Below are positions 9,907 through 23,950 of a stretch of 64,000 nucleotides of DNA, in pieces. The position numbers and the translations under genes were made by a program. This DNA is from Narthecium ossifragum (taxonomy: Eukaryota > Streptophyta > Magnoliopsida > Dioscoreales > Nartheciaceae). The stretch is taken from assembly GCA_963920575.1 (NCBI GenBank), contig OY986972.1:8630010-8694009 (forward strand), given 5' to 3'. Position 1 is the first letter of the stretch. Every line of letters starts with the position of its first letter. Below the pieces are notes generated by a model. The model ran no database searches. It saw only the letters and a list, made by a program, of their open reading frames with translations, and was not told the DNA's origin.

Positions 9907-12900
9907 ATGAACGCTCCCGACCGATACGAGCGCTTCGTCGTCCCCGAGGGCACCAAGAAGTACTCCTCCTCCTCCTCTCACTCTCTCTGTTAATCTCTCT
10001 GATCGTCCGGAGTGGTGTATGTATTTCTGATCGTTATCGATGTCGACTCGAGCAGGGTTTCCTATGAGAGGGACACCAAGATCGTCAACGCCGCCTCCTT
10101 CACGATCGAGAGGGAGGATCACACCGTCGGAAACATCCTCCGCATGTACTCTCCCCTTTGGTCCTCAATTTGTTCTGGATTCATTCGTAGTTTAGTTTGT
10201 TTAGCTTCTACATTTTGGCGTCGGGGTTTGATTTTGGCAGGCAGCTGCATAGGGATCCTAATGTGCTCTTTGCGGGATACAAGCTTCCCCACCCATTGCA
10301 GTACAAGATTATTGTTAGAGTATGCTCTATTTCCATCTTTATTTGGTTTTAGGGGTCTGTGGCTTTTCGGATTGTTTTGATGTGATAGTTGGGTTTTGTA
10401 GATCCATACCACGACACAGTCGTCGCCGAGCCAGGCGTACAACCAGGCCATCAGTGACCTTGACAAGGAGCTCAAGTATCTAAAAGAGGCTTTCGAGGTT
10501 TGATGTCCTATTTTTTTATGTTCTATTATTTCTTCATGTGCTTTGTTCCAATTAATTAGCTATTAGAATAATGTTCATCACTGCAAACTCATATTGTCTC
10601 GATGGGGGATTTTGACCTTTGTTGTTAATTTTGTATCTGGATTTTGTAAGTAAGCTACATGATGAGTTTTAAGTAGAAAACTGTACTTTGGCTTTGTCTT
10701 TGTTGAAGTAAAGCTGAGAATTGAAATCTGATGGGTCTAATATGCTTTTTATGTAGCCCTAAGGTGTTCTGACATGTAGTCCATTTTATGTTCTGAAATA
10801 TGATGATTTTGTATATGAATTTCTAACGTATGGATGCGAAATGCAAATTTTTCTTACCCCTTTTGATTTGGATGCTTCTAATGTTAAGGTTACCTAAGTA
10901 CATGCTATATCTTAGGCTATTTGCTATGATGATATGTGACACATTTGTATTCTTGAGTGGCACATTGATGCAGAAAGTGCATTAGGAAGGTTAACTGTGA
11001 AAGCAAAAGTGAGAAAAATGTTTGAAGAATACCAAGAGTTTTCTTGGTTTTAGCATTGAGTTTGTGTAATTTTATTGCGCGCTATATGGACATATTGAGT
11101 GAGAAAAAGAGCAGGGAATGGTGGTGAGTGGTTTAATCCAATCATATTTAGTTGAGTATCCTGACTGTCTAAAATCAAAATTATAACAGAAGAACAGGTA
11201 GCCTAGGTGCATTGATGATATTTTATGGTGCATTTCAAAGTTCTATGACTAAAGTGTTTCTTTGGGATATTGATACTTAAAAATCGATAGTTGAATTTTG
11301 CTGCTTGATTATATAAAAGTGTAACTCAATTGCAAAAATTGGACTATGGAAGGCTCCAAGACATTTGGCCTTTTCATTTTGAGGAAAGTGAGCCCAATCC
11401 TAGACTAAATTCCTTCTTTCTTCTACGTTATTATAGAAGGTCGTGTTTTTCCTGAGAACCTCGATGTTGCATTGCCTTGGAATGTAAGCTTACATTTTTC
11501 TATTGGGATGCATCTGATTCTTTAGTCGGTCTGGGTTTTATAACATCATGTATGAATATTCATTCTATTTCAAATCAGGGCTGAAGTAGGATGACATGAG
11601 ATGACTTGAGATGACATGTACAAAGTACAATGTAGGCATGGTTATTCAAGTTCTATAAGGTTCTTTACATTAGTTATACTTATGTTGCAGCAATAACTGT
11701 TTTTGGCGGTGATATGATTTGATGAGCTCTATAGTTAAAGTGCATATTGGTGTGATATGCATATCTTTTAGTTGCATTCTGTAAATTTTTCCCCTCTAAT
11801 TTCACTCGATATTCTCTACACTTGCTAAGGGAATGTTGTTCTTCGTTGACAGAGAGCATACAAATTAGATGAGCTATTAATAACACAGATGGAGGGAAAG
11901 CAACATATGGTTGCTAATATGTTTTTGTTATTCCGAAAAAACATTTTGGCATGATTGGAATTGAAGAGTGATTTTAAAATTATGTCAATAGGAAAGTACA
12001 AGACTGTCCTGACTTAACTGTTGTTCATTTCTGTTTGGGTTGATAATAACTCTATTTGTGAAAATTTCTATATATCAGTTTTTGTTTTCTTTTCTTTTAG
12101 GTGGTCTAAAGTTGAGTTTGGATCACAATGTAACATTGGACTTTTGTACAAGGCTAGTTATTAAGGTTTGACACAAACCTGCTGCAAAATGTCTAAGCAC
12201 TTCTATGGTTGACCTTGAGGATTCGCTGGTCCTAGAAGTCTACTAATAGTTGTTATTGGAGATGATTTTGCTTTTTTTCCCCTGGCTTTCACCAATTACC
12301 TAGTTTAAAAATAGGGTATTGGAGGTTGAAGGTTTGGATACTGTCCACGGAATGGCTTCAATATCTTTCTAGACGTTGATAACTTAACAAACATGAATTT
12401 GGCGGCCTTGTGATTGTAGTTAGCTAAAATCATAAGGCATAAGATTTAGATTCCGTGTCGTTTGACCTGAACCTTTCAACTGCTAGAGATATCTGCATGA
12501 GACTCGCATAGCACTTGCCATTAAACTTATGATCTCAGCCATCCCGTCTATCATATTATCCGTGCCACCCTCATTATTGACCTGTGACCCGTGAATCTCA
12601 CTCATCCATATTGCTAGCAAGCGCTTAACAAGCAAAATATGGATAAGGAAGAGAGAGTAGTTCACATATATGCCTTGATGTCTATCTTATTGGACGGGAG
12701 TTCAGAATTTTTAGGTTTAAATCTAATTTTTAGGCTGACAATATAAAGTTGCGAGAGTTAGAAAAGTTGCCGATTGTGTGAAGAAGATTCCAATCTGAAC
12801 AGACAACACCAATCAAAATTATGGACACCTAGATCAACTGAAAGAGACCGTTTGCCATACAGGATTTTGCAGAATCTCTTACTGCCAAGCTCGATTGGTC

Positions 12901-13783
12901 TGCGATGGTAATTTCTGTTATCATCCAGATGTCTGTGGATGTGTTTTGCAATGATGTATTGTACCGTGGTGCATTTGATACCTGAAATATGGACGTTTTG
13001 ACATATCAGCATTGTGATTATATAAACGGATTGCTGTTTCTCTATATTAAAACATTGCTTTCTGATGTCTTGCTGGCTTTAACATCCATGTTTTATGTGT
13101 TATCTTTACCCTGTCAAATTGGGTTGATTTCTTTTGTTTTATGCCCTTGTTTTTCAGCGTTTATAGTACTGTCAGTTTTGTACATGTGAAAGCGACCTTT
13201 CTTTTCATACTTCTCGACATGATATTCTTTGAGGGGGCATTTTTTCTTCTATTTGGTCGCCATTTAGTGCGTGACTGGGCTGCAACTTTTCTTGGACTGT
13301 TAAGGTTGTATATCCATATAACTCCGTACAAACTGCTTTTATATCCTTCCTGATACCATCAGATACAAATCCTTCCTTACTTATTAGATAATCCTTACCT
13401 CTAAAATTCAATGAATATTGCTAGATGGCATTATATACTAAGAAAAAAAAGGTTGATCCACCATTTTACCCTAAATACATGGCAAAAGTATTTGTCCTTA
13501 GTAGATACCTTTAAGGAAAACTATGCCTTTTATCCATGGGTGGACCCTTCATCCGACCCCGGGAGGCATATGCAGCAAGGAAGGGATTTGTTGGGAGTTA
13601 TATGCCATTATGATGCATGGGGAGGTTTATATGTGATTAGGCCAGTATGTAGGGAGCTATATCAAGCCCTTTATGCTACATGTTTTATGGTTAGGATCAC
13701 TTGGAGCACTTACCATACTGTGTTATTTGTTTCAGGCTGAGAAGAACAGGTACGAAGGGAAGTCGAGGGATATATTCCATTGA
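9907..13783 (+). CDS. RPB11: RPB11, DNA-directed RNA polymerase II subunit 11 (five exons)
   Basis: Small RNA polymerase II subunit that pairs with RPB3, the eukaryotic counterpart of the bacterial alpha dimer, in polymerase assembly in the nucleus. Exons: 9907-9959, 10056-10145, 10241-10319, 10402-10497 and 13736-13783, totalling 121 codons plus stop. All junctions follow GT-AG and keep frame. The protein starts [18 protein letters not shown] and contains [16 protein letters not shown], the conserved dimerisation motif, and [18 protein letters not shown]. Its tail is a charged helix ending DIFH. The length is close to the Arabidopsis protein (about 116 residues). Intron 4 is 3.2 kb, long against the first three introns (81-96 bases), and I recognise no element in it. 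The start was chosen because it gives the invariant N-terminus. Confidence 0.95.
10498..13735 (+). other. RPB11 intron 4, 3.2 kb
   Basis: Bounded by a GTTTGA donor and a TTTGTTTCAG acceptor. AT-rich with scattered short open frames. None resembles a known protein, including the longest at 13411-13740 on the plus strand. I see no LTR, inverted repeat or transposase remnant. Confidence 0.7.
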
Positions 13784-14427
13784 GGAATATGGGATTCAAA
13801 GTTTGATCCTAGGACCGTAACCATCTTGAAGTTGTGTAGCTGGAGCTGGAGCTCTCTCTAACTATATTGAGATTTATGGATGTCGAAGACTAGCATTCAA
13901 TATCAAGATACCCATTTTACCTTGTGGAATCTGTGAATATCAATCATCTACCCTTATTTTTCATGTTTAATCCAAGTTATCTTTTCTTGTGGATCAGAAG
14001 AGATGATGAAGAGGTAGGCAACACTGATCAACTGTGCTACTTATTAGGAGCTTCTTTTCAGGGATAATATTCTATACTCTTATGGAAAGTCTTGATATAT
14101 TTTCTTTGGTAAAAGTTTAAATTTTCACCTTAGCTCCAAAATGTTCAAAAGAACTTATTTCCTCTTGTATTTTAGTGGTTCTATTATAACCATATACACC
14201 TTTTCGTCTAAACTAGATAATGACCTACAGTAAAATCTAAATAATCAGGATTAGATGGTCTCCCTGGCTATTTGGGTGCATGAAAATGGGGAGGGAAACT
14301 GGCCAATTTTCCTCTTGTATTTGACTGAGACACTTTCATCTACCACAGCTATTTTTCTTTTTTTTGACTTCGCTCTTCAAAATGTTGAAAAGTAGGGAGT
14401 TATCTTTCTAATCTTCATTTTTGTATT
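13784..14427. other. RPB11 3' UTR and downstream intergenic DNA
   Basis: AT-rich, no gene seen. The first few hundred bases are presumably the RPB11 3' UTR; no polyadenylation site can be assigned with confidence. Confidence 0.5.
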
Positions 14428-15084
14428 TGTTGATGAGGAAATCTCGTCGTAGATCAGCAATGGTCAACTCAGTCAAAATGTCAAAATCATGGATGTGATA
14501 AAGTTCAACTCCTTCAAACATTCAGTTCGAATGGAGGTGTTAAATTAAATGGAAAACGTGATCAAACTTGATTTAACTATATTTTATGTGAATAGTGGTG
14601 AAGAAAATCAAAGATAGATCTAAATTACTCCTAAATAAAACCTAATTTAATCTGAGACTATTTAAATCAACTAATTAAACCAAAAAAACGAAAAACAGTA
14701 ACTAGAAAAATAAAGAACAGTATTTAAACCTAATTAAATCTAGATTATTTCTATGTTAATCTTACAATCGAAAAGAACAGAAATCATAAATTAAACTAGT
14801 TTAACTGAATATAAAGATTAATCTAAACTAATTAAACCTAGAATAAATATAGATTAACCCTACAGTAATCCTAAGTTAATCTAAATGAACAGAAATCATT
14901 AAGCCATATTACCTAAATTAATTTAAGAAAGCAGTAAAGAAGAACATTAATTAAAGTGAAAGATCTTCATTAATAAAAATAACTTACAAGTAAACCAGGA
15001 ACGTAGAAATCCATGCTCATAGGATGATTACAAGGGTGTCAGAGAGTACAGTAGTGAAAGGAATGTTATTTATATCTTATGAAC
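14428..15084 (-). repeat. Candidate 3' LTR of the Tat element (limits uncertain)
   Basis: On the plus strand it starts TGTTGATGAGG and could end CTTATGAACA at 15084, next to ATTCCTCCCGTCTTTAG, which on the minus strand is purine-rich. The interior is very AT-rich with repeated TTAATCTAGATT-like words, and a TATAAATA lies near 15070 in minus orientation. That TATA is too close to the proposed LTR start for a normal U3, so the true LTR may extend further right. No second copy exists in the window for comparison. Confidence 0.3.
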
Positions 15085-15788
15085 AAATAATTCCTCCCGT
15101 CTTTAGTGGTTATGGCATAAGTGTAGGAGATTGTGTTGTAACTGCGCCGCAATTGATCCTTCCACGTTCAGTTCTGTGTTGGTGATCACATGTGGCCGAT
15201 GATCATTCATGGCACACGTCATGATTACGTTGGATTACATATCGTTCCTTATCCACATCATACTTGCTTGTGTTTTATGACTTTAATTGGCACATATTTT
15301 AATTGCTTCTGGACGATAGCTTTAATTATCCTGATTCGTCATGACCTTTGGTCGATCATCTTCCTTTGCTTGTTTCATACTTATCTTTGGCCGATGATTT
15401 GGCTTCATGCCTTATGAACGATGCTCCATCCCTGCATATCTACATATGATCACCCATTTGGCCGATGGTTTGCATCTGGACGATGAAGCCATGTACTTAT
15501 CGGTCATCGGTCATTGCTATTTTGCTTACGTGTCTATCATTAATTGTCTAGCCATTATTTTGTCGCCGTTTCCTCTCTCTATCCAAATCTTTTTGGATCT
15601 GGCATTTAATGTGACGACAAAAAGTCTTTTATTCTTTATTTTAAGCCGCTTACCTCGGCTGAGAAAGAACTTTCTCAGTCTGTCGTCTTCTTCCGGTCTC
15701 CTAGGGTTTTATTTCCCTTTTACCTACCACCACGGCGGCGCCTTGTTTTCTTCTTCTTAACTACGGTGCTTACTTCTCATTCATCATC
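15085..15788 (+). promoter_or_regulatory. Upstream region of the antisense PMD gene
   Basis: Seven hundred bases without a gene. It has repeated phrases containing TGGCCGATGAT (near 15190, 15390 and 15460) and a pyrimidine-rich stretch before the start codon at 15789. It lies where the promoter of the plus-strand plant-mobile-domain gene should be; promoter identity is inferred from position alone. Confidence 0.35.
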
Positions 15789-18700
15789 ATGGGTCGCGAG
15801 ATCAAAGCTGATGACGACGTGCAAAAAGAAGTGAATGTTGCCGTTGGGGAGTTTAATGAGAGCATGGAGGCGGATGAGATAAGGAGCGCCTATTTAGTCC
15901 GGAAAGGTGATCATAACTCCAAACTATTTATATTTGGTCCTTGCTTTGTCCTTGAAAGCATTCCTTCTCTTGATCCGCTATGCCTTTTGTGCATTCGTTC
16001 CCCCTTTCTGATGATTTGCCTCTTTCTCAAGACCTTAATTTGTCTTCCCTTTCTTAAAAGAATCACATCACCTCTTGGCCTTTGACCGATGACAAATTTA
16101 TCGAATGGCATAATAGGATGATTAACCATCCTGAGTCTAAGAAATTTTTTTCTGATGTTGCCATTTTAGACTTCCTGGACTTAAGCACTAGAATCCCTCA
16201 CCAAGAGCCCAACTTACTCATCTCATTGCTCCTTTTTTGGTCGACAGAATACAATAATTTTGTTTTCCCTTTTGGTACACTTAACATCACCTTGTTAGAC
16301 ATATCTCTTTTAACCGGTCTCTCTCCTCTTGGATCTCTTATATTGGCCAATATGGAATTACCTGGCCGTGAAACAACCTTTGAGGCCGATAAGAATTATG
16401 GTATTTTTATTAATTCTTATGCCAAGTTATCCGAGAACGATAATATCTTAGCGTTCATTTACTATTGGCTTTGTAAATTCGTCCTTTGCCTCCCTGCTAA
16501 GAAACCTGTCAAGGACTACATTCAACTCGCCCAAAAACTCATCGCTGGAAAACAAGTTCTCTCTTTTTCTTGTTTCATTTTGTCGGCCATTTACCAAGGC
16601 ATGTATCTGGCCCTTGATCAATTGAAAGAATGTAGTAACTTAACAGGTTTTGGCCCTCTGTGGCTCGTCCAACTGTGGTTTAGAGGCTACTTTCTTCAGC
16701 TTCATATGCCGCCTTCATCGTCATCACCCAGAACTCAAGGCCATTTGTATCTTACTTCGTCATTCATTCCCAAGTCCTTCTGGCAAGTTTTTAATCATTT
16801 TTATACCCTGTCTACTTATTCTTCTTATCTCCCTTTCAATCCTTATTCTCATCCATCGTCCATCGGTCCCCTACTTGATCTTTCCTCAAACCTGAATTCT
16901 AAGGATAAGATATTGGCCTGGGCTCGCTTCCTCATCGGCTGTGACCTTCATTTTGATATGGCTTGGGGCAAGGCCAGCAATAAATGTGGGGTAGAAGTTT
17001 ATGCTCCCAATTTTGTTGCTCGTCAATTTGGCCTTAAGCAAGCTTGGCCAGTACTACCATATTTCAGCTTCAACATTATCGCCCAAGGGCGATGTATTTT
17101 CCCCAACATCGATAGGGTGCTTCGTGTGGAGAAAAGAGTATTGCTCCTTGTTAAGATATTTAGGCTTAGATTTTTTGAACCAACCAGCGATATTGTCGAT
17201 AGATGGGAATCAATGGTCAAAGAGCGCCTTTTCTTCCTTGACAAGAATCTTGTTTTTGAAAAGTTCACCCCTCCAAAGGAGAAGAAAGGGCGAAAGAAAG
17301 AAGTCACTGGCCCTCGGCTAGACAAAAGAAAGACAAAATGTAGACATTTAATTTTCTCTTTAATTATATGGCATCGTTTCACATTCTGATCAAAATATGA
17401 TCAATAGGTTCTAATGATGAAGGCCATGCATCACCCAAGAAGAGGCATGACAAAAGAAAGACCACGGCTTAGCCTCAACCATCTTTATCTCCTGTTGCAA
17501 AAGAAAAGACTGGCTCTCACAGCAGTCAATCTGCTCATGCCAAGTGAGTATTGTTAATTTATTTCTTTTGTCTTCTTCGCTTCTCTTTTTGACACTTAGG
17601 CATTTATGTCCTCAGAGCTGCCATAGAGGTGGAATTAAGTACACCTAGTTCTTTGTATGTAGCCTCTTCTCCTCGCCATGAAGCTATCAATCCTTCAGGC
17701 GTGGCTGATGTATCCACGTCTAATATGGCCGAGGAAAATCCTCCGATTGCTGCTGGCCATGTTGAAAAGAGTTTGTCAACAAACCTCTCGACCAAATCTC
17801 CTCCTCCAATCGAGCCACAAGTATGTTCTAGACGTAGATTCAAACGTCTCACCCAAAAGAATAAAAAAGTATAAATAATTACATTTTTCTTTATGACCGA
17901 TCTATCGACCAATTTCTTATCTCTACCTTTGCAGGGGTCAAAGAACGATAAGACTAGCGATCAAGATTCTGATCGAGATGAGGAGGACGAGGAAAATGAA
18001 AACATTTTTGATGTTTTGAACGCAGCCCCCAACCAAACCAGGTTTTTGTCACTTACTGGTGAAGTACTTGTTCATGGTCCGTATAATCTTATACGAGACC
18101 TTGATAATGCGAGTTTATCATCTGTATCAGCTTCCCGTGGCTCTCCGACCTCTCAAATTATGGCCGAGGACTCATTGGCCAGGATTATTGTGCCAAGTGT
18201 CACTATTCCTCCTATTGTGTTGACAACAGGAGAACCCGCATCAACATCTGCACCCACCTCCACTGCACCAGAAAAACCAATGGCCGATACCACCTTGCCG
18301 GCCTTACCGATATTAACATCAACTACTGATGTTCCAGAAAGGACGATGGTTGAGGATTCTCTGATGGTTCTACCTACTATCACGACACCGGCCTCATCCT
18401 TTGTTACTCCATCAACACGTGCATCCAGCTCTGCTCCATCCCAGGTATGAATCATTCAAGTTGTCCTAATTAATCACTTCATCAACAACGCTTACTAAGT
18501 ATTTCTTTCTTTTTTAGAGCGATGTCACCCAGCTGATAAATAACATTCAAGCGCTTTCTGATTCGTGGCATGCCCTGCTATCTAGCAAGAAGACCGCAGT
18601 TGATCCTAAAGCGACTCAAGGGGGTCAACATCACGAATTCAAATGGGCTCTGGCTCAGTGCATGGTGGTTTTAGATAAACTATCTCAAGAAGATTTCACC

Positions 18701-18890
18701 AAATCGATAGTGAAACTCTAGACAAAGCGACATCTCTCTAACTTACTATTGACCCAGTAGCCTTGGGTCTTTCGTCAAATGAGATGGATGATATCCATAG
18801 TGTAAGGATAAAGATTGAGAGCCTGAACGTCGAGAGGAAAAACTTGCTGAATGAAATCATCCTCATAGGAGTGAAGGTCTAAGAGGGGGG

Positions 18891-20511
18891 TGATATCGCT
18901 CAAATGTGTCGCGCACAGCGGTTGCGGTGCAGTACAACATAAGAGAGGTCGAACCCACAGAGAGACAAGCATGAAAGATCCAGAAACACAGATAACAATA
19001 TATCGAAAACAATCAAGAGCGATAAAAGTTAAGAAAATAGATCGAAGATGTAATGATAAGATAAAGTTAACGAAAGAAATCAAGATTTGAATGAGGCTAG
19101 GCTTCAGGAATCACTTCACTCGGATTTATGTTCTTCTCTTCTCAATGGTTCATATAACACTCAGTTAAGGGATTCACATCCCAATCACCTTAACCGAAAG
19201 ATATGGAACTATAAACCTAACAAAATATAAAAATGTCTCTTCCTACGATTGATTCTTCCTTATTATAGTTCTAACTTCATCCAACCCAAACCTAAGAATA
19301 CACGATACCAGCTGTCACTACAGGCAACGCGTAGCAAAAGTTCATCGGGACAAAGCCCTAACTCTATCTAACCGGATCTCTAAGAATACACAATACCAAC
19401 TCTCACAATCGGCAATGCATAGCAAAGATTCCTCGGGATAGAGCCCCAACCTTGTCTTACCAGATCCCTAAGAATACACAATACCAGCTGTCACTACGGG
19501 CAATGCATAGCAAAGGTCTCCCGAGACTCGGTAGGAGAATCAAAAGAGATAACTATGGGATCACAATATCATAAAAGAAGCATGACTGGGTTTATAATAT
19601 TAATCATCCATATAGAAATCTATAATCTGAAAATAATCTTTGAAGATCCAATACATAGAAAAGAGTTTAACAATAAAGATTAAAACTATGAACTATTGTT
19701 GGAGAAGAAGCCCTAGTCCTCGCTAGATCATCCGTCAGCCATGTCCGCGGATTACTCGGCCATGGATGGAGATTCGTTCATCTTCTTCCTTTGGAAAACG
19801 TCCAGAAAAGAGCCTCTAAAAACGTCCAAGAACCCCCCTTTGATTAACCCTAAGTTTCCTATTTATAGCCCCAAAGTCTCTCCATCCTCGGATTAGATCT
19901 AAACCGTTGATTTTCTTCACTGGAAAAGTAGGATCGATCCCTCTCTAGGTTTAGGATCGATCCGTTGCATCAAAATCATCAATTTCTGGCTACGCCCGAC
20001 TCGGATCGATCGGACTATGGGTGTCGGATCGATCGGACTCAGTAGGATGGATGGAGGGATTGATCTAACTGTGTACAGCTGAAAAATATGCGCTCTATTA
20101 GGTTTCTGCATAGTCGGATCGATCCTACTCTAGGTGTCGGATCGATCGGACTTTCCAGAGTATTTACTATTCTGCCATTCAGACTGCGCCATCGGTACTA
20201 AAATTACCGTAACTTTCTCTAGGAAACTCAGAATCATGAACCGTAAAATTATTCAGAAACTAGACTTCAAGAGCTTTCCAACCATATATGACACATCATT
20301 TGGTTCTTCATGAGCAGGTACAGTTTAATCTTTAAATTTGATCCATATACTCTTTTCAGCTTCTTTTAGCTCCAATTTCCTGCATTTTCCAAACAACTAT
20401 GTGAAGCATATAAAAGTATAAAAATAGTGCTAAAGAAGTTGATTAAGGGTGAAGATATAGCAATTGAGATGGTTATAAGGTTGTTCAGAGTGCAATTTCA
20501 TGCACTCATCA
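18891..20511 (-). repeat. 3' LTR of the Athila-like element (1621 bp)
   Basis: On the minus strand it starts TGATGAGTGCATGAAATTGC and ends GCGATATCA. It carries a TATA box (GGGGCTATAAATAGG on the minus strand, about 19858-19872) and a cluster of GGATCGATCC-type palindromes at 19925-20155, just upstream of that TATA box. It is about 227 bp longer than the partner LTR because the partner lost part of this cluster. Confidence 0.93.
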
Positions 20512-21932
20512 CACCCCCCAACCAGCTTATTGCTAGTCTCTAGCAATTCAAAACACATAAAATATAATTAAGCACACTAACGGTTTAAGGATGTAGACAT
20601 GCATGATAAAAATTCTGCCGTATCAAGTCAATAGTGTTTTATACAGTACAGAGCACGAAAACTTCTTATACTCATACACATACTACCAACATATGAAATC
20701 AACTTCTACACATCAAACATGCTAATCACCATTCAGAAGAACACATGTGACGTGACAAATAAATGTTACGTACAGAAGCAACTTCTACCCACCATTAGTC
20801 CAAGCACACTACTATCTTCCGAACCAATCATCCAACCATCGCATTTAAACAACAGCATGCTCCTTTTTTTTCCCTTCAACTATCAGACATTTTGCCTTTT
20901 TACGCGAGCACTCTCCGCTTCTTGAGGCGCAGAGACCCGGTTACTTAGCAAAACACTTCATAGTTTTTTTTAGCTATTAGTGGTTCTACCTTTTTACGCG
21001 AGCTTCCAGCTTCCTGATGCAAGAACACCCGGTTACTCAGTAGATCACTTAATTGTCGTTTAGGCACAGCTTGATCAAGCTCCAGAACTTTTTCTTCTTC
21101 TTTTTTTTCTGCATGCAATACTCAACACTAGCTAATGTTGAAATCATGGTCTAGATTAACAATAGCATGCTCATTCCTCTGGTGAGTATAATCGCCACTG
21201 CACATAAAGTGTTCGTGTGTGAATCACATGATGTTCTATCTTCAGGTTATCACGCAAGCAATCAATGTATAGGCCAATCCATATGAACGCAGCATGTATA
21301 ATAAGCATAAAAATTTCAGCTCTAGTAACATTCTCAATTCAACACGATTAAACTCAATAAGGTAGCAGCATGAGATCATGTATGCCTACACCCCCCAACC
21401 TGAAATTCACATTGTCCTCAATGTGTGTTAATCATGTAAATAAGCATAAGGGTGTTGGCTGAATTTTCATATATAGCATATATAAGAATAGGAAATCGAA
21501 ATAGGAGCGAGGCCACCTAACAGAATATCTGAAATCTTGCCCAAGGCTCCTCATGGTGGCCGAATTTCACAAGTAAGGAAGACGGAAGTCCAAGCATCCT
21601 AAAAACATAAAATAGCAAACAAAAGCAAATGAGAATGAAAGCAAACAAACTAAAACAATCTAACCTAAATAAAATAGAAATGATAGATAGTAGAGAGATC
21701 ATCCCTCGTAGACAGGGTCTACGAGAGAAACGGTGTGCTCCTCAGGGTCCGCTTTCTCTGAAATCTGTTTCAAGCGCTATCCATTAACCGTAAACAGCCT
21801 CCCATCCTTCGGGTCTTCAACTTCCACAGCCCCATTCTCAAATATTCTACTAACGGTGAAGGGGCCTGTCCAGCGTGATCTCAACTTCCCAGGATGGAGG
21901 TGCAGTCGTGCGTCATACAGATAAGCTTGTTG
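20512..21932 (-). other. Athila-like 3' non-coding interior with polypurine tract
   Basis: CACCCCCCAACCAGCT at 20512-20527 is, on the minus strand, a polypurine tract touching the LTR. The rest to 21932 has no supported gene and no env-like ORF. Two related segments near 20895 and 20995 contain TTTTACGCGAGC. A second purine-rich tract, ACACCCCCCAACCTG, lies at about 21388-21402 (rc), a possible extra PPT. Confidence 0.6.
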
Positions 21933-23150
21933 TCATACTTGAAACGTCTTCCGCAAGATCTTCTTGTCATGGTAGGCCTTTGTCTTTGCCTTAAAGATCC
22001 TGGAACTCTCATAAGCATCATTCCTGAGTTCCTCTAGCTCAGACAGCTGGAGTTTCCGTTCCTGACCTGCAGTATCCAAGGTAAAATTTAGTGACTTAAT
22101 AGCCCAATATGCCTTATGTTCTAATTCGACTGAAAGATGACACGGTTTTCCATAAACTAGGCAAAATGGCGACATCCCCAGGGTAGTCTTATAGGTAGTT
22201 CGATATGCCCATAACGCGTCTGATAGCCTCAAGGACCAGTCTTTTCTGTTAGGGCTCACGGTCTTTTCCAGGATTTGCTTTATCTCCCTATTGGCTAATT
22301 CAGCTTGGCCATTCGTCTGTGGATGATAAGCAGTCGAAATCTTATGTGTGACACCATACCTACGCATCAGAGCCTCAAAGGAGCGATTACAAAAGTGTGA
22401 TCCCTGGTCACTAATAATAACTCGAGGAGTACCAAACCGGGATAAAATATGCTCTTTAAGAAACTTGATGACAGTGAAATGATCATTATTCCTACATGCA
22501 ATAGCCTCCACCCACTTGGACACGTATTCCACAGCCAACAATATATATAAATAGACAAAAGAAGAAGGAAAGGGTCCCATAAAATCTATACCCCAACAAT
22601 CAAAAATCTCTACAGCTTGAATGGGATTCAAAGGCATCATATGTCTCCTATATAGAGTTCCTAACGTTAGACATCTATAACATGATTTGCAGAAAATGTT
22701 AACATCACGAAACATAGTAGGCCAGTAAAAACCACATTAAAGAATTTTAGCATCAGTCTTTTTCATCGAAAAATGGCCTCCACATGCATTAGAGTGACAA
22801 AATGTAATGATGCTTTCTATGTCATAATCAGGAATACAACGACGCATGATCTGGTCCGGACAATACTTAAACAGACAAGGATTATCCCAATAAAATTTCG
22901 TTACCTCAACAAAAAATTTACGCTTATCTTGAGCATTCCAAAAGGAAGAGATCTCACATGTCGCCAAATAATTGACAATATGCGCATACCAGGGCAGTCG
23001 TGCAACTGAAAAGAGTTGCTCATCAGGGAAGTCATACATGATCGATGGCTCATTTTCCGCTACTTCCACCATCAACCTTGATAGGTGATCAGCGACAATG
23101 TTCTCCACGGGAAAGCGGGGACTGATCGAGCACCTAAGAACAAAAGCAAA
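21933..23150 (-). pseudogene. Athila-type integrase with end of RNase H
   Basis: From high to low: tail of RNase H (NIVADHLSRLMVEVAENEPS) and the spacer FPDEQLFSVARLPWYAHIVN. The integrase zinc region follows: HSNACGGHFSMKKT gives the histidines and [11 protein letters not shown] the cysteines. The core is then [13 protein letters not shown] (first D), [11 protein letters not shown] (second D) and [20 protein letters not shown] (catalytic E). [20 protein letters not shown] is diagnostic of the Athila clade. A stop at about 22735 and loss of everything upstream of the RNase H tail show it is dead. The integrase core itself is uninterrupted from 22715 to 21933. Confidence 0.88.
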
Positions 23151-23950
23151 ACAAACCAAAAATAAAAGCAAGCACACAACATAAAAATAACTCAAGCATT
23201 CTCAAGCATACAAGAAAGCACATCGAGCAAACTAAACTACTATATATAATACATGGATTTTTAACCACGCCCTTGGCGGTCGTGCCCTAGCACGATGATA
23301 TGCAAAATCAGTAAGTGCCATGATCTGAAGGGTTAACCTTAGTTGTATCACCAAGGGTAATTCATCATGTGAATCCAAGTGGCACATTACAAGTGGGAGA
23401 ACTAGCTTTTGCATTCTAACACCAATAAACAAGGTAGCTGGATCTCTCAAATAGAAGTATGTATCAACATTATGCTCAAGTTTCAGTGACTCACCCAATG
23501 ACCTATCAATAATGTCATCATTGTGCTCAAGTATCAGTGACTCATCCAATGACCTATCAATAATGTCATCATGCTCGTGGTCAAGGATGGTAAGATCACA
23601 AAATCTGAAATAAATCCGTCGAAGTTTAAAAATATCTATCAAGATCATGTTCTTTCTAGCTATCCAAGGAGATGAAATAAACACTGGAAATATACCTCGC
23701 GGCTTAGAAGCAATGACTTGAAGTTCAGCCAATGGAGGTTAAACGAATACATGGTCGTGGTGGTCTTGGAAGTCGTCTAGATCTTCCTCGTTGCTGACCG
23801 GCCCATACTGGAGTACTTCGTCTTCTTCCATATGATGTGTCCATCCGACTTCGTGCACGCTAAAAGACGTGATTACCTCGCATAGTTGGCATGCCTTCTC
23901 CTCGTCCTTCATAAGTAACTGCAGAATGAAAGAGTCAAAATTAGGCTTGG
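23151..23950 (-). other. Athila-like deleted region
   Basis: PR-RT should lie here but about 800 bases remain with no recognisable domain. A 55-60 bp duplicated segment at about 23465-23575, built on CTCAAGTATCAGTGACTCA and CCAATGACCTATCAATAATG, is translated as repeats such as IIDRSLDESLILEHNDD on the minus strand. Confidence 0.55.

Noticed and set aside
13411..13740. 109-residue open frame in RPB11 intron 4
   Set aside because: No recognised domain, overlaps the exon 5 acceptor in another frame and is AT-driven.
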